The translations under genes and the position numbers were made by a program. Below are positions 29,808 through 37,244 of a stretch of DNA of 52,150 nt, piece after piece (within the stretch, counting starts at the first letter, position 1; each line of letters starts with the position of its first letter). A model generated the notes under the pieces. The model ran no database searches and was not told the origin of the DNA. It worked only from the letters and a program-made list of their open reading frames with translations. Origin of the DNA: Nonomuraea deserti (lineage in GTDB: Bacteria; Actinomycetota; Actinomycetes; Streptosporangiales; Streptosporangiaceae); assembly GCF_004348685.1 (NCBI RefSeq), contig NZ_SMKO01000048.1:1-52150 (forward strand), given 5' to 3'.

Positions 29808-31496
29808 CTACTCGGCCGGCTTGGCCAGGCCGACGGAGATGAGGTCGATGCCGCCGGAGAACGAGCTGGACTGGTAGGCGCCCGCGATGTTCGGGCCGAC
29901 GACGAGGATGAGCTTCTCGTAGGCCAGCGGCACGATCGGCGCCTGCTTCATGATCTCCTTGTCCAGCTCGCCGTAGGCGGCGTTGGCCTCGTCGACGTCG
30001 GTCATCGCGGCGATCCCGTCGATCCGCTCGTTGATCGCCTTGTCGTCGATCTGGGCCAGGTTCGCGTTGCCCTTGGTGGTGATGTTGCGGCCGTCGAACA
30101 GCGGCGGCAGGAACGTCGCGCCGGAGGCCCAGTCGGGGCACCAGCCGGTGACGGCTGCGTCGTGCTGCTGCGCCGGCGTGCCGATGACCTCGTAGAACGT
30201 CGAGGTGTCGATGTTGTTGATCTTGACGTCGATCTTCACCTGCTTGAGCGCGTCCTGGATCGCCACCGCCACCGCCGCCATCTTCGGGTCCGGGCGGGTG
30301 TCGAGCGTCAGGGAGAACCCGTTCTCCAGGCCCGCCTCGGCCAGCAGCTTCCTGGCCTGCTCGACGTTGTACGGGTACGGGTCGTAGTCCACGCGGCCCG
30401 CGACCGTGGGCGGCTGGATCGAGGTGCCCTTGGCGGCCAGGGCGCTGCCGCCCATCCCCGCGACCACGGTGTCCTTGTTGATCGCGTGATTGATCGCCTG
30501 CCGCACCCGCACGTCGTCCAGGGGCTTCTTGGTGGTGTTCAGGCTCATGTACGTGGTGCAGCCGTTGAGCCCGGACAGGGTGCGCTGCTTGATCTGCGGC
30601 TGCTGCACCCGGGCCACGGTCGCCGCCTGGATCGACTCGCCGATGGCGTCGGCGTCGGTGCCCTGCCCGGCCAGCATGCGCTCGTCGATCGTGGCCGGGT
30701 CCAGGCCGAACGTCCACTCGAAGGCGTCCGGCTTGGCCGCCCGCACGCTGTCGGTCTCGGGCTTCCACTGCGGGTTGCGCACCAGCCTCAGCGAGGAGCC
30801 GCGCTGGTAGCTCGCCACCTTGTACGGCCCGCTCGCGATCGGCTTGGTGTCGAACGCCGCGCCCGCCCCCGTGCCCTTGGGGAAGGGCGTGAAGTTGGCG
30901 AGCGCCAGCGCGCTCGGGAAGTCGGCGAAGGGCTTCTTCAGGTGGAAGACGACCGTCTTGTCGTCGGGCGTCTCGATGGTGTCCAGGTCGCCGTCGAGGT
31001 ACGGGCCCTGGTAGTCCTTCGGCGCGTCCAGCAGCAGTTTCCCGTACGGTGAGCCGATCCCGGCCTCCGGGTCGAACGTGCGTGAGAAGCCGAACTTCAC
31101 GGCCTCGCTCGTGATCGGCGTGCCGTCCTCGAAGAACAGGTTGTCCTTGAGCGTGAACGTCCAGGTCTTGGCGCCGTCGGACGGCGTGCCCGTGTCCGTG
31201 GCCAGGTCGGGCACGATCTTCGTGCCCTCGGCGCCCGGACCCGCGCCGAACATCGTCAGCCCCCGGTAGATGAGCCGGTAGAAGTTGTTGACGCCGCCGT
31301 CGAAGCCGCGCACCGGGTCAAGGTGGGAGAAGTCCGCCTTGGCCAGGACGTGCACCGTGCCGCCCGTCGCGGGTTCCGCGGCCGGCCCGGCCGCCGCCGT
31401 GCCGGGGCCGGGAGCCGCGCCGCCACCCCCTCCGCACGCGGTCAGCGCCAGCACGACGGTCATGGTCACGCTCGCGAGCGCCGCCGATCTCCTCAT
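29808..31496 (-). CDS. Peptide ABC transporter substrate-binding lipoprotein (SBP_bac_5)
   Basis: A 562-residue extracellular binding protein. The signal peptide MRRSAALASVTMTVVLALTA ends at Cys21 in a good lipobox (LTAC), then a Gly/Ala/Pro linker. Family features include GTVHVLAKADFSHLDPVRGF, the LATDTGTPSDGAKTWTFTLK strand, NLFFEDGTPITSEAVKFGF, and VRQAINHAINKDTVV. ATG 31496 is chosen over the longer frame because it gives the signal peptide, has GAAAGAAGG upstream and overlaps the GH127 stop (ATGA). The ligand is expected to be an oligopeptide, here perhaps a glycopeptide; specificity cannot be read from sequence. Confidence 0.94.
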   Translation of the reverse strand: MRRSAALASVTMTVVLALTACGGGGGAAPGPGTAAAGPAAEPATGGTVHVLAKADFSHLDPVRGFDGGVNNFYRLIYRGLTMFGAGPGAEGTKIVPDLATDTGTPSDGAKTWTFTLKDNLFFEDGTPITSEAVKFGFSRTFDPEAGIGSPYGKLLLDAPKDYQGPYLDGDLDTIETPDDKTVVFHLKKPFADFPSALALANFTPFPKGTGAGAAFDTKPIASGPYKVASYQRGSSLRLVRNPQWKPETDSVRAAKPDAFEWTFGLDPATIDERMLAGQGTDADAIGESIQAATVARVQQPQIKQRTLSGLNGCTTYMSLNTTKKPLDDVRVRQAINHAINKDTVVAGMGGSALAAKGTSIQPPTVAGRVDYDPYPYNVEQARKLLAEAGLENGFSLTLDTRPDPKMAAVAVAIQDALKQVKIDVKINNIDTSTFYEVIGTPAQQHDAAVTGWCPDWASGATFLPPLFDGRNITTKGNANLAQIDDKAINERIDGIAAMTDVDEANAAYGELDKEIMKQAPIVPLAYEKLILVVGPNIAGAYQSSSFSGGIDLISVGLAKPAE

Positions 31497-33409
31497 GTCG
31501 CCTTCTTTCCGTTGGTCGCGGGGGTCCTGACCCAGATCCGCATGGCTTGGGGGCCGCGGTTGCCCCACAGGAAGTAGGGGATGAAGGTCGCGGTGACCTT
31601 CACTCGCGGGGACGTCTCCTCCAGCGGCAGCTCGGGGTAGAGCTCGGCGGAGGGCGGGGGAGCGGCGCCGGCCGCCACGCGCAGCACGACGGCGCCGTCC
31701 CGCCGCTCGATGTTCGCGTTAACAATGTCGGCGACCCCGACCGCCAGGTCATCGACGGGCACCGGGCTGTCCTGCTGCTCGACGCAGTAGACGAGCGGGC
31801 CGCGGGCCAGGGCGACCGCGCCCCTGGTGGCGTCGAGGTAGGGGTGGGAGCCGTGCGCCCTGACCGGCATGGGCAGGCGCAGCCGTACCTCGTCGCCCGC
31901 CGCCCACGCGCGCCGCAGGGTGATCCATCCGTCTCGCGCCGTCGCGTCCTGCGGCTCGCCGTTGACGGTGACCGTCACGTCCCTGGCCCAGCCGGGGTGA
32001 CGCAGCACCAGCTCGTACGCCTCGCGCGGCGCCCGCCCGACCGTGAGGCGCACGTCGCCGTCCCACGGGTAACCGGTCTCCATGGCCAGGTCCAGCTCCG
32101 AGGTCTCCACCCTGGCCGCGGTGTAGGCGGCGACCAGCACGGCGCCGTCCCGCTCGGCCGCCACGTAGCCGGCGAGCTGGGCCGTCCACCGCACGATGTT
32201 GGGCGGGCAGCAGGGGCAGCCGAACCAGGCCCGCCGCAGCGGCTCGCCGCCGGGCTCCGCGCCGCTGCGCTGCTCGTGGTCGGGGCGGCGCTGGAGCGGG
32301 TTGTCGTAGAAGAAGGCCGTGCCGTCCGCCGACAGGCCGACGGCGTAGGCGTTGTGGAGCACGCGCTCGAACACGTCCACGTACTTCGCGCCGCCCGTGG
32401 CCAGGAACATGCGCCAGGCCCACTGCATGACGGCGATGGCCGCGCAGGTCTCGCTGTAGGCCCGTTCCGACGGCAGCTCGTAGCGGTCGCCGATCGCCTC
32501 GTCGGAGTGCCGGCTGCCCAGCCCGCCCGTGATGTACAGCTTGGCCGCCACCATGTCGTCCCACAGCCGCTCCAGCGCCCCGGCCAGCGACGGGTCGCCC
32601 GTCTCCAGAAGGACGTCGGCCGCGCCGGCCGCCAGGTAGCCCATGCGCACCGCGTGCCCGGTCACCGACGGCAGCTCGCGGAAGGGCACGTGGTCCTGGA
32701 AGTAGTCGCCGGGGAAGATGCGGTGCTCGAGCGCGCCCGTGCCGCGGCGGTCGACGAACCGCGCCGCCTGGGTGAGATAGCCGCGCTCGCCCGTCTCCCT
32801 GAACAGCTCGACCAGTGCCATCTCGACCTCGGGATGCCCGCAGACGCCCGCCTCCCCGAACCGGGAGACCACCAGGTCGGCGAAGCGCACCGCCACCCGC
32901 AGCAGCCGGTCGTCGCCCATCCGGCGGTGCGCGGCGACGGCGGCCTGGATCAGGTGGCCCAGGTTGTACAGCTCGTGGCCCCAGGCCAGGTCCTCCCACG
33001 GCTTCCTGGCCGCCGCCGGGTCCTGGAAGAAGGAGTTGAGGTAGCCGTCGGGGGCCTGGACACGCTCCAGGAGGCCGACGACCTCCTCGTAGAACTCCCG
33101 CACCGGCTCCGCGGCGCGGCCGTCGCCCAGGTCGTACGCGAGCCCTTCGAGGGTCTTGTACAGATCGGTGTCGAGGAAGGGGTAGCGACCGCGGTAGGGG
33201 GCGGGGTCCGGCTCCAGGAGGCGGCTCAGGTTGGCGACGTTGCCGGCCGCCCTGAGCTGCTCGATGGTGTGCGGGATCGTGGCCGTGCTGTTCCGGCGCC
33301 GCCAGTCGTGGAGCAGACCGCCGGTAATGCGCACCCCGGAGACGGGCCGTACCGCTCCCGCGGTCGTACGCACGGCTCCCGCCGTGGGCTTGACCTGCTT
33401 AGACGTCAT
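31493..33409 (-). CDS. GH127 beta-L-arabinofuranosidase
   Basis: A 638-residue glycosidase, first gene of the nine-gene operon. The catalytic constellation of HypBA1 (acid/base Glu322; zinc ligands Glu338, Cys340, Cys417, Cys418, with Cys417 the nucleophile) is matched in kind and spacing: Glu304 in HSDEAIG, Glu320 and Cys322 in YSETCAA, Cys400 and Cys401 in FGCPCCPPN. Also typical are VRITGGLLHDWRRRNSTATI near the N-terminus and HAVRMGYLAAGAADV. There is no signal peptide, so it acts on imported substrate. GH127 enzymes release beta-L-arabinofuranose from hydroxyproline-linked arabino-oligosaccharides of plant extensins. ATG 33409 is about 90 bases from the upstream terminator. Confidence 0.94.
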   Translation of the reverse strand: MTSKQVKPTAGAVRTTAGAVRPVSGVRITGGLLHDWRRRNSTATIPHTIEQLRAAGNVANLSRLLEPDPAPYRGRYPFLDTDLYKTLEGLAYDLGDGRAAEPVREFYEEVVGLLERVQAPDGYLNSFFQDPAAARKPWEDLAWGHELYNLGHLIQAAVAAHRRMGDDRLLRVAVRFADLVVSRFGEAGVCGHPEVEMALVELFRETGERGYLTQAARFVDRRGTGALEHRIFPGDYFQDHVPFRELPSVTGHAVRMGYLAAGAADVLLETGDPSLAGALERLWDDMVAAKLYITGGLGSRHSDEAIGDRYELPSERAYSETCAAIAVMQWAWRMFLATGGAKYVDVFERVLHNAYAVGLSADGTAFFYDNPLQRRPDHEQRSGAEPGGEPLRRAWFGCPCCPPNIVRWTAQLAGYVAAERDGAVLVAAYTAARVETSELDLAMETGYPWDGDVRLTVGRAPREAYELVLRHPGWARDVTVTVNGEPQDATARDGWITLRRAWAAGDEVRLRLPMPVRAHGSHPYLDATRGAVALARGPLVYCVEQQDSPVPVDDLAVGVADIVNANIERRDGAVVLRVAAGAAPPPSAELYPELPLEETSPRVKVTATFIPYFLWGNRGPQAMRIWVRTPATNGKKAT

Positions 33410-33502
33410 GAACCATCCCAGTAATGTGTGGCATTGCACTGAACCATAAATGTCGGGAAGGTCTGTTGCCAAGGGCTGGGGAAGCACTGGTGACAAGAAG
33501 AT

Positions 33503-33530
33503 GACCCGTCCGGAAATTTCCGGACGGGTC
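33503..33530 (-). terminator. Perfect 28-base palindrome, terminator of the secreted-protein genes
   Basis: GACCCGTCCGGAAA pairs with TTTCCGGACGGGTC without a mismatch; on the minus strand ATCTTCTTGTC follows. It lies 60 bases beyond the end of the 33591 gene and about 94 bases before the GH127 start, so it separates the two minus-strand units and leaves room for a GH127 promoter (33410-33500). Confidence 0.8.
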
Positions 33531-33590
33531 GGGAGGTGTAGCGTCAGTTCGGCGCCGCCGGCCGCCGCCGGGGCGCACGGCGGCCGCGTC

Positions 33591-33893
33591 TCAGCAGGTC
33601 CTGAGCCCGTCGAAGCGCTGCGGCCACTCCCACGTGAACTTGCTGTAGCGGCTGCCGGGCTCCTTGTACGTGCAGACGCCGTCCGGCCCGTTGGCCAGCC
33701 TGACCCGGAACTCCACGCCCTTGGAGCAGTTGTTCCAGACCCAGAGCTCGTCCTGGGCGCCGTCGTCGTCCAGCGTGTACGCCAGGCAGGAGGGCGCCCG
33801 GCCCGAGGCCGCGGCAGCGGCATGGGCGGGCGTGGCGACCGTCGTGGCCGCGAACCCGGCGAGGGCGAGCATGGCGATGGTGGTTGCGCGCAT
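33591..33893 (-). CDS. Small secreted disulfide protein (tendamistat-like Cys spacing), copy 1
   Basis: A 100-residue exported protein. The signal peptide MRATTIAMLALAGFAATTVA ends near TPAHA-A. The mature part has four Cys (PSCLAY, WNNC, GVC, and the final C) with aromatic residues (TWEWPQRF). It is closely related to the next gene, so the two are a tandem duplication. Cys spacing (20, 18 or so, 26) and the strings APSC and KV-R resemble the Streptomyces alpha-amylase inhibitor tendamistat, but the inhibitory Trp-Arg-Tyr triplet is not present. Function unknown. Confidence 0.8.
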   Translation of the reverse strand: MRATTIAMLALAGFAATTVATPAHAAAAASGRAPSCLAYTLDDDGAQDELWVWNNCSKGVEFRVRLANGPDGVCTYKEPGSRYSKFTWEWPQRFDGLRTC

Positions 33894-33938
33894 GTCGTGG
33901 TTCTCCCTGTTCGTCCGTAAGGGGTCTGTCGGGCGCGG

Positions 33939-34226
33939 TCAGCAGCTCACGAGCCCGTCGAAGCGGCGCGGCCAGTTCCACCACCACTTGTCGTAGCCGC
34001 TGCCGGGCTTCTTGTACTTACAGGGCAAGTCCTGACCGTTGGCGAGCCTGACCTTGTAGCTCTGCGCCCCCTCGCAGGTGTTCCAGACCCACAGTTCGTC
34101 CTTGCCGCCGTCGTCGTCGAGCTCGTACGTGAGGCACGACGGCGCCGCCGCCTGCGCGGGGACGGGGGAGACGGCTATGGCGGCGGCCGCGAAGACGCCC
34201 GCGGCGATGATCGTTCTGGTACGCAT
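33939..34226 (-). CDS. Small secreted disulfide protein, copy 2
   Basis: A 95-residue paralogue of the preceding gene. Signal peptide MRTRTIIAAGVFAAAAIAVS ends PVPAQA-A. The mature chain has APSCLTYELDDDGGKDELWV then WNTC, YKVRLANGQDLPC, a basic segment with five Trp/Tyr (GYDKWWWNWPRRF) and a terminal Cys. Four Cys should form two disulfides. ATG 34226 is chosen for the signal peptide; GAAAGA lies upstream. The spacing between the two genes is 45 bases, so they probably share a transcript ending at 33503-33530. An acidic DDD patch and a Trp-rich patch are the conserved surfaces. Confidence 0.8.
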   Translation of the reverse strand: MRTRTIIAAGVFAAAAIAVSPVPAQAAAPSCLTYELDDDGGKDELWVWNTCEGAQSYKVRLANGQDLPCKYKKPGSGYDKWWWNWPRRFDGLVSC

Positions 34227-34341
34227 CTTTCCTCTTCCGTCGGTGTCATGGCCGATGACAGGACGGTAGGCGGGGCCGTGTTGAGAACCTGTTGAGTCTC
34301 CGTAAGCTCCCTGCGCGCCGCGCGCCGAGTAGATTTGCCCG

Positions 34342-34875
34342 GTGCGACGCATATCCGTGGTGGGAAACTCCGGTTCGGGCAAGTCGACCCTGGCCGCCGG
34401 GCTGGCAGAGCTCCTGGGCGTGCCCTGGCTGGAGCTCGACTCCATCTTCCACATGGCCGGCTGGACGCCCCGGCCCGCCGAGGAGTTCCGCGCCGACGTC
34501 GACCGGTTCACCGCCGCCGTCGGATGGGTGGTGGACGGCAACTACTCGGCGGTGCGCGACCTGGTGTGGTCGCGCGCCGACACCGTGGTCTGGCTGGACC
34601 TGCCGAGGCGAACGATGATGCGCCGGCTGCTGGGCAGGACGCTGAGGCGCATGGCGACCGGCGCCGAGTTGTGGAACGGCAACAAGGAGTCGTTCCGCTT
34701 CCTGCTCGACAAGGACGAGTCGATCCTCTGGCACGCCTGGACCGGCCACACCCGCCTGCGCGAGCTCTTCCGCGAGGCCGCCGCCGACCCGGCCAACGCT
34801 CACCTGACCTTCGTCAGGATCGCCTCGCCCGCCGACGTCACGCGCCTGTCGCGCTCGCTCGCGGAGGGCCGCTGA
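34342..34875 (+). CDS. P-loop kinase-like protein (adenylate kinase/topology-modulation type)
   Basis: A 177-residue nucleotide-binding protein. MRRISVVGNSGSGKSTLAAG gives the P-loop at residues 8-16. The typical substrate-side motif follows: GVPWLELDSIFHMAGW, then VVDGNYSAVRDLVWSRADTV and VWLDLPRRTMMRRLLGRTLR. This pattern is that of proteins annotated as adenylate-kinase-like or DNA topology modulation proteins (FlaR); the true substrate is not known. GTG 34342 lacks a strong ribosome site. The gene stands alone and converges on a GntR regulator, sharing a hairpin with it. Confidence 0.85.
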   Translation: MRRISVVGNSGSGKSTLAAGLAELLGVPWLELDSIFHMAGWTPRPAEEFRADVDRFTAAVGWVVDGNYSAVRDLVWSRADTVVWLDLPRRTMMRRLLGRTLRRMATGAELWNGNKESFRFLLDKDESILWHAWTGHTRLRELFREAAADPANAHLTFVRIASPADVTRLSRSLAEGR

Positions 34876-34887
34876 GGGGCCCGTCGT

Positions 34888-34915
34888 GTCACCCTCAGCG
34901 TTCGATGAGGGTGAC
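34888..34915. terminator. Bidirectional hairpin between kinase-like gene and gntR
   Basis: GTCACCCTCA and TGAGGGTGAC form a perfect 10-base stem with an 8-base loop (GCGTTCGA). It begins 13 bases after the kinase-like stop and covers the last codons of the gntR gene, so it can stop both transcripts. Confidence 0.65.
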
Positions 34916-35659
34916 CTCCAGGGAGTAGTGCGAGGCCCGGTAGACGTGCGAGCCGTGCTCGACGGCCCGGCCCTGGTCGTCGTACGTCGTGCGGATCATG
35001 GTGAGCAGGGGGGCGCCGCGGCGCTCGTCCAGCAGCTTCGCCTCGGACTGGCTGGCGGCGCGCGCGCCGATGCGCTGGTTGGCCACCCGCATCCGCACGC
35101 CCGCGCCGCGCAGCAGCTCGTAGAGGCCGCGGCCCTCGAGGTCGGCGGCGGTGAGCGGGGCCAGCCCGAGCGGCAGCCAGTTGTGCAGCACGGCCAGCGG
35201 CTCGCCGGCCGCGAAGCGCAGGCGTTCGAGATAGAGGATCTCCGTGCCGGCCTCCACGCCCAGGATGCCGGCGATGTCCTCGTCGACCGGGCGCGGCTCC
35301 AGGGCCAGCACCTGCGTGGCCGGCTCCTGGCCGGCCCTGCGCAGGTCGTCGTAGAGGCTCGTCAGCTCCACCGAGCGCTTGACCTGCCCGTGCACCACCT
35401 GCGTGCCGACGCCGCGCTTGCGTACGAGCAGGCCCTTGTCCACGAGATACTGGATCGCCTGGCGGATCGTGGGCCGCGACAGGCCGAGCTTGTCGGCCAG
35501 CAGGATCTCGTTGTCCAGCCGCGAGCCCGGCGCCAGGTCGCCCCGCCGGATCGCCTCGGCGATCTGCTCGGCCACCTGGAAATAAAGCGGCACAGGGCTG
35601 GATCGATCCAGGTCGATGGCGAGATCGCGGGTCATGCTGATCAGCTTAACCGAGGTCAT
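34895..35659 (-). CDS. GntR-family regulator with UTRA ligand domain (HutC subfamily)
   Basis: A 254-residue repressor. The winged HTH is SSPVPLYFQVAEQIAEAIRR, then GSRLDNEILLADKLGLSRPT followed by IRQAIQYLVDKGLLVRKRGV. The UTRA domain (about 95-245) senses a small molecule, often a sugar phosphate or amino-acid derivative: EILYLERLRFAAGEPLAVLH, LYELLRGAGVRMRVANQRIG. ATG 35659 has CAGGA upstream; ATG 35635 is the alternative. A dyad-rich region lies just upstream, implying autoregulation. Adjacent to it are an inositol-monophosphatase-like gene (divergent) and, about 1.5 kb away, the glycopeptide operon; either may be its target. Confidence 0.92.
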   Translation of the reverse strand: MTSVKLISMTRDLAIDLDRSSPVPLYFQVAEQIAEAIRRGDLAPGSRLDNEILLADKLGLSRPTIRQAIQYLVDKGLLVRKRGVGTQVVHGQVKRSVELTSLYDDLRRAGQEPATQVLALEPRPVDEDIAGILGVEAGTEILYLERLRFAAGEPLAVLHNWLPLGLAPLTAADLEGRGLYELLRGAGVRMRVANQRIGARAASQSEAKLLDERRGAPLLTMIRTTYDDQGRAVEHGSHVYRASHYSLEVTLIER

Positions 35660-35661
35660 AA

Positions 35662-35680
35662 TGTCCTGACAAACAGGTCA
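35662..35680. promoter_or_regulatory. Overlapping dyads between gntR and the IMPase gene
   Basis: Overlapping inverted repeats are packed here: TGTC-CT-GACA (35662-35671), CCTG-ACAAA-CAGG (35665-35677) and TGAC-AAACAG-GTCA (35667-35680). They lie just before the gntR start and about 80 bases before the divergent IMPase gene, a natural place for the GntR/UTRA protein to bind. Confidence 0.5.
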
Positions 35681-35756
35681 TGAATGGGCGTGCGGGGCGC
35701 TCGGGATTGGGCATGACGGTTGCGATGACCTCGATCGGCTGAAGCTGGAGCCCCAT

Positions 35757-36548
35757 ATGGACGTGACCCATCTGCTGGACACCGCCACCGAGGCGGCCAG
35801 GGCCGTCGGCCCCCGGCTGCGCAAGGCCTTCAGATCCCGGCCCGGTGTGACCACCAAACGGGACTTCCACGATCCGGTGACCGAGCACGACAGGGCGGCC
35901 GAGGAGACCATCCGCGCGGTCATCGGCGCCCGTTTCCCCGGCAGCGTGATCGTGGGGGAGGAGGGCGGCACGACCGGCTCCGGCGACCTCGTCTGGTACG
36001 TCGACCCCATCGACGGCACCGCCAACTTCGCCGCCGGGCTGCCGTTCTTCTGCGTGTCCATCGCCGCCGCCGTCGGTGGCGAGCTGGTGGCGGGGGTGGT
36101 GTACGACCCGGTGCGCGAGGACGAGTTCACCGCCTCCGCCGACGGCGCCTGGTGCGACGGCACCCCCCTGCGCAGCGCCGGTGCGGCCACCGACCGCGAG
36201 GCGATGCTGCTGACGAGCTACCCCTCGCCCCACGACCTGGACGCGGAGGGCGACGAGGCGCTGCGGCGCTACCGGCGTTTCCTCGAGTCCTTCGCCGCCG
36301 TGCGCAGGCCGGGCAGCGCGGCGCTGAACCTGGCGCACGTGGCCGCCGGATGGTCCGACGCCGCGTACGGCACCCGGTCCAACCCGTGGGACGTGGCGGC
36401 GGGAGCCCTGCTGGTGCGCCAGGCCGGCGGCGTCTATCTGGGAGACCCCCTGGTCCCCGGCGACTACCTGGCGCACGTGGGCGGCTTCGCCTTAGAGGAC
36501 TCCGCGCTGGCCGAGGTCGCAGAGGAGCCCCGCCAGGCCGGCCAGTGA
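35757..36548 (+). CDS. Inositol-monophosphatase family phosphatase
   Basis: A 263-residue lithium-sensitive-type sugar phosphatase. Metal-binding motifs are intact: IVGEEGG (about 63-69), WYVDPIDGTANFAAGLPFFC (about 80-99) and the C-terminal SNPWDVAAGALLVRQAGG. Members hydrolyse inositol-1-phosphate, histidinol phosphate, fructose bisphosphate or PAP; specificity is not evident here. The gene is divergent from the GntR/UTRA regulator. Its last 57 bases overlap the convergent HAD gene. Confidence 0.92.
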   Translation: MDVTHLLDTATEAARAVGPRLRKAFRSRPGVTTKRDFHDPVTEHDRAAEETIRAVIGARFPGSVIVGEEGGTTGSGDLVWYVDPIDGTANFAAGLPFFCVSIAAAVGGELVAGVVYDPVREDEFTASADGAWCDGTPLRSAGAATDREAMLLTSYPSPHDLDAEGDEALRRYRRFLESFAAVRRPGSAALNLAHVAAGWSDAAYGTRSNPWDVAAGALLVRQAGGVYLGDPLVPGDYLAHVGGFALEDSALAEVAEEPRQAGQ

Positions 36549-37244
36549 GGTGATGCGGGGGAACCCGGCGGGCGGCCGCCGCACGCCGAGCCGGTCGAGC
36601 CAGACCGAGGGCATCCCGGCCGCCGCCGGCCCCGTCACGTCGTTCTCCACGTCGTCGCCCACCAGCACGACCTCCTCCGGCGCCAGGCCGAGCGCCGCGG
36701 CGGCCCCCGTGTACGACGCGGGTGACGGCTTGAAGTGCCCGCCCAGCACCTCGCCCGTCAGCACCGGGCCGACCAGCCCGCCGAGCCCGATCGCCCGGAC
36801 CTTTGCCTCCTGCACCGGTTGCGCGCCGTTCGTCAGCACGCCGAGCGCATACCCGCCCAGTTCCTTCACCGCCTCCGCAACGTCGGGGAAGGCCGCCCAG
36901 CCGCGCCGGTAGCGGTCGGTGAAGTCGGCGTAGGCCGCGTCGAGGTCCCCGGGCTCGGGGACGGCCAGCTCCGCGCAGAGCGCGCGCAGCCGGAGCCGCC
37001 GCTGCTCCTGGACCGAGCACTCGCCGCGCTGCCACATCGCCAGGTACGGCCCCTCCAGCTCCGCCCAGAGCGCGGCCACCTCACCCAGCCGGGGATGGCC
37101 GGGCGCGCGGGCGGACACCCAGGAGACGATGGCGGCGTCTGCGGCGCCCCGGTGGTCGAGCAGCGTGCCGTCCAGGTCGAACAGCACGCCCTTGACGCCG
37201 CTCTCGCCGGCCCTGCCGGGCGGCACGCCCTTGACGCCGGTCAT
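36492..37244 (-). CDS. HAD-superfamily hydrolase
   Basis: A 250-residue phosphatase-like enzyme. Motif I is VLFDLDGTLLDH (nucleophile Asp and acid/base Asp), motif II VLTNGAQPVQE, Lys in FKPSPASYTG and motif IV VGDDVENDVTGPAAAG. A helical cap lies between motifs I and II, as in phosphoglycolate-phosphatase-like HADs. ATG 37244 overlaps the GntR/FCD stop (ATGA). The first 19 residues contain a duplication: GVKGV occurs twice because a 17-base sequence is repeated 39 bases apart, so the native start may be the second copy. Substrate unknown. Its 3' end overlaps the IMPase gene on the other strand by 57 bases. Confidence 0.9.
   Translation of the reverse strand: MTGVKGVPPGRAGESGVKGVLFDLDGTLLDHRGAADAAIVSWVSARAPGHPRLGEVAALWAELEGPYLAMWQRGECSVQEQRRLRLRALCAELAVPEPGDLDAAYADFTDRYRRGWAAFPDVAEAVKELGGYALGVLTNGAQPVQEAKVRAIGLGGLVGPVLTGEVLGGHFKPSPASYTGAAAALGLAPEEVVLVGDDVENDVTGPAAAGMPSVWLDRLGVRRPPAGFPRITSLAGLAGLLCDLGQRGVL
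37184..37239. repeat. 17-bp direct repeat in the 5' end of the HAD gene
   Basis: GCACGCCCTTGACGCCG occurs at 37184-37200 and 37223-37239, 39 bases apart (13 codons, in frame). It duplicates the beginning of the HAD coding sequence. Confidence 0.8.

Noticed and set aside
33591..34226. Active alpha-amylase inhibitors
   Set aside because: The Trp-Arg-Tyr inhibitory triplet of tendamistat is not present, so only the scaffold resemblance is reported.
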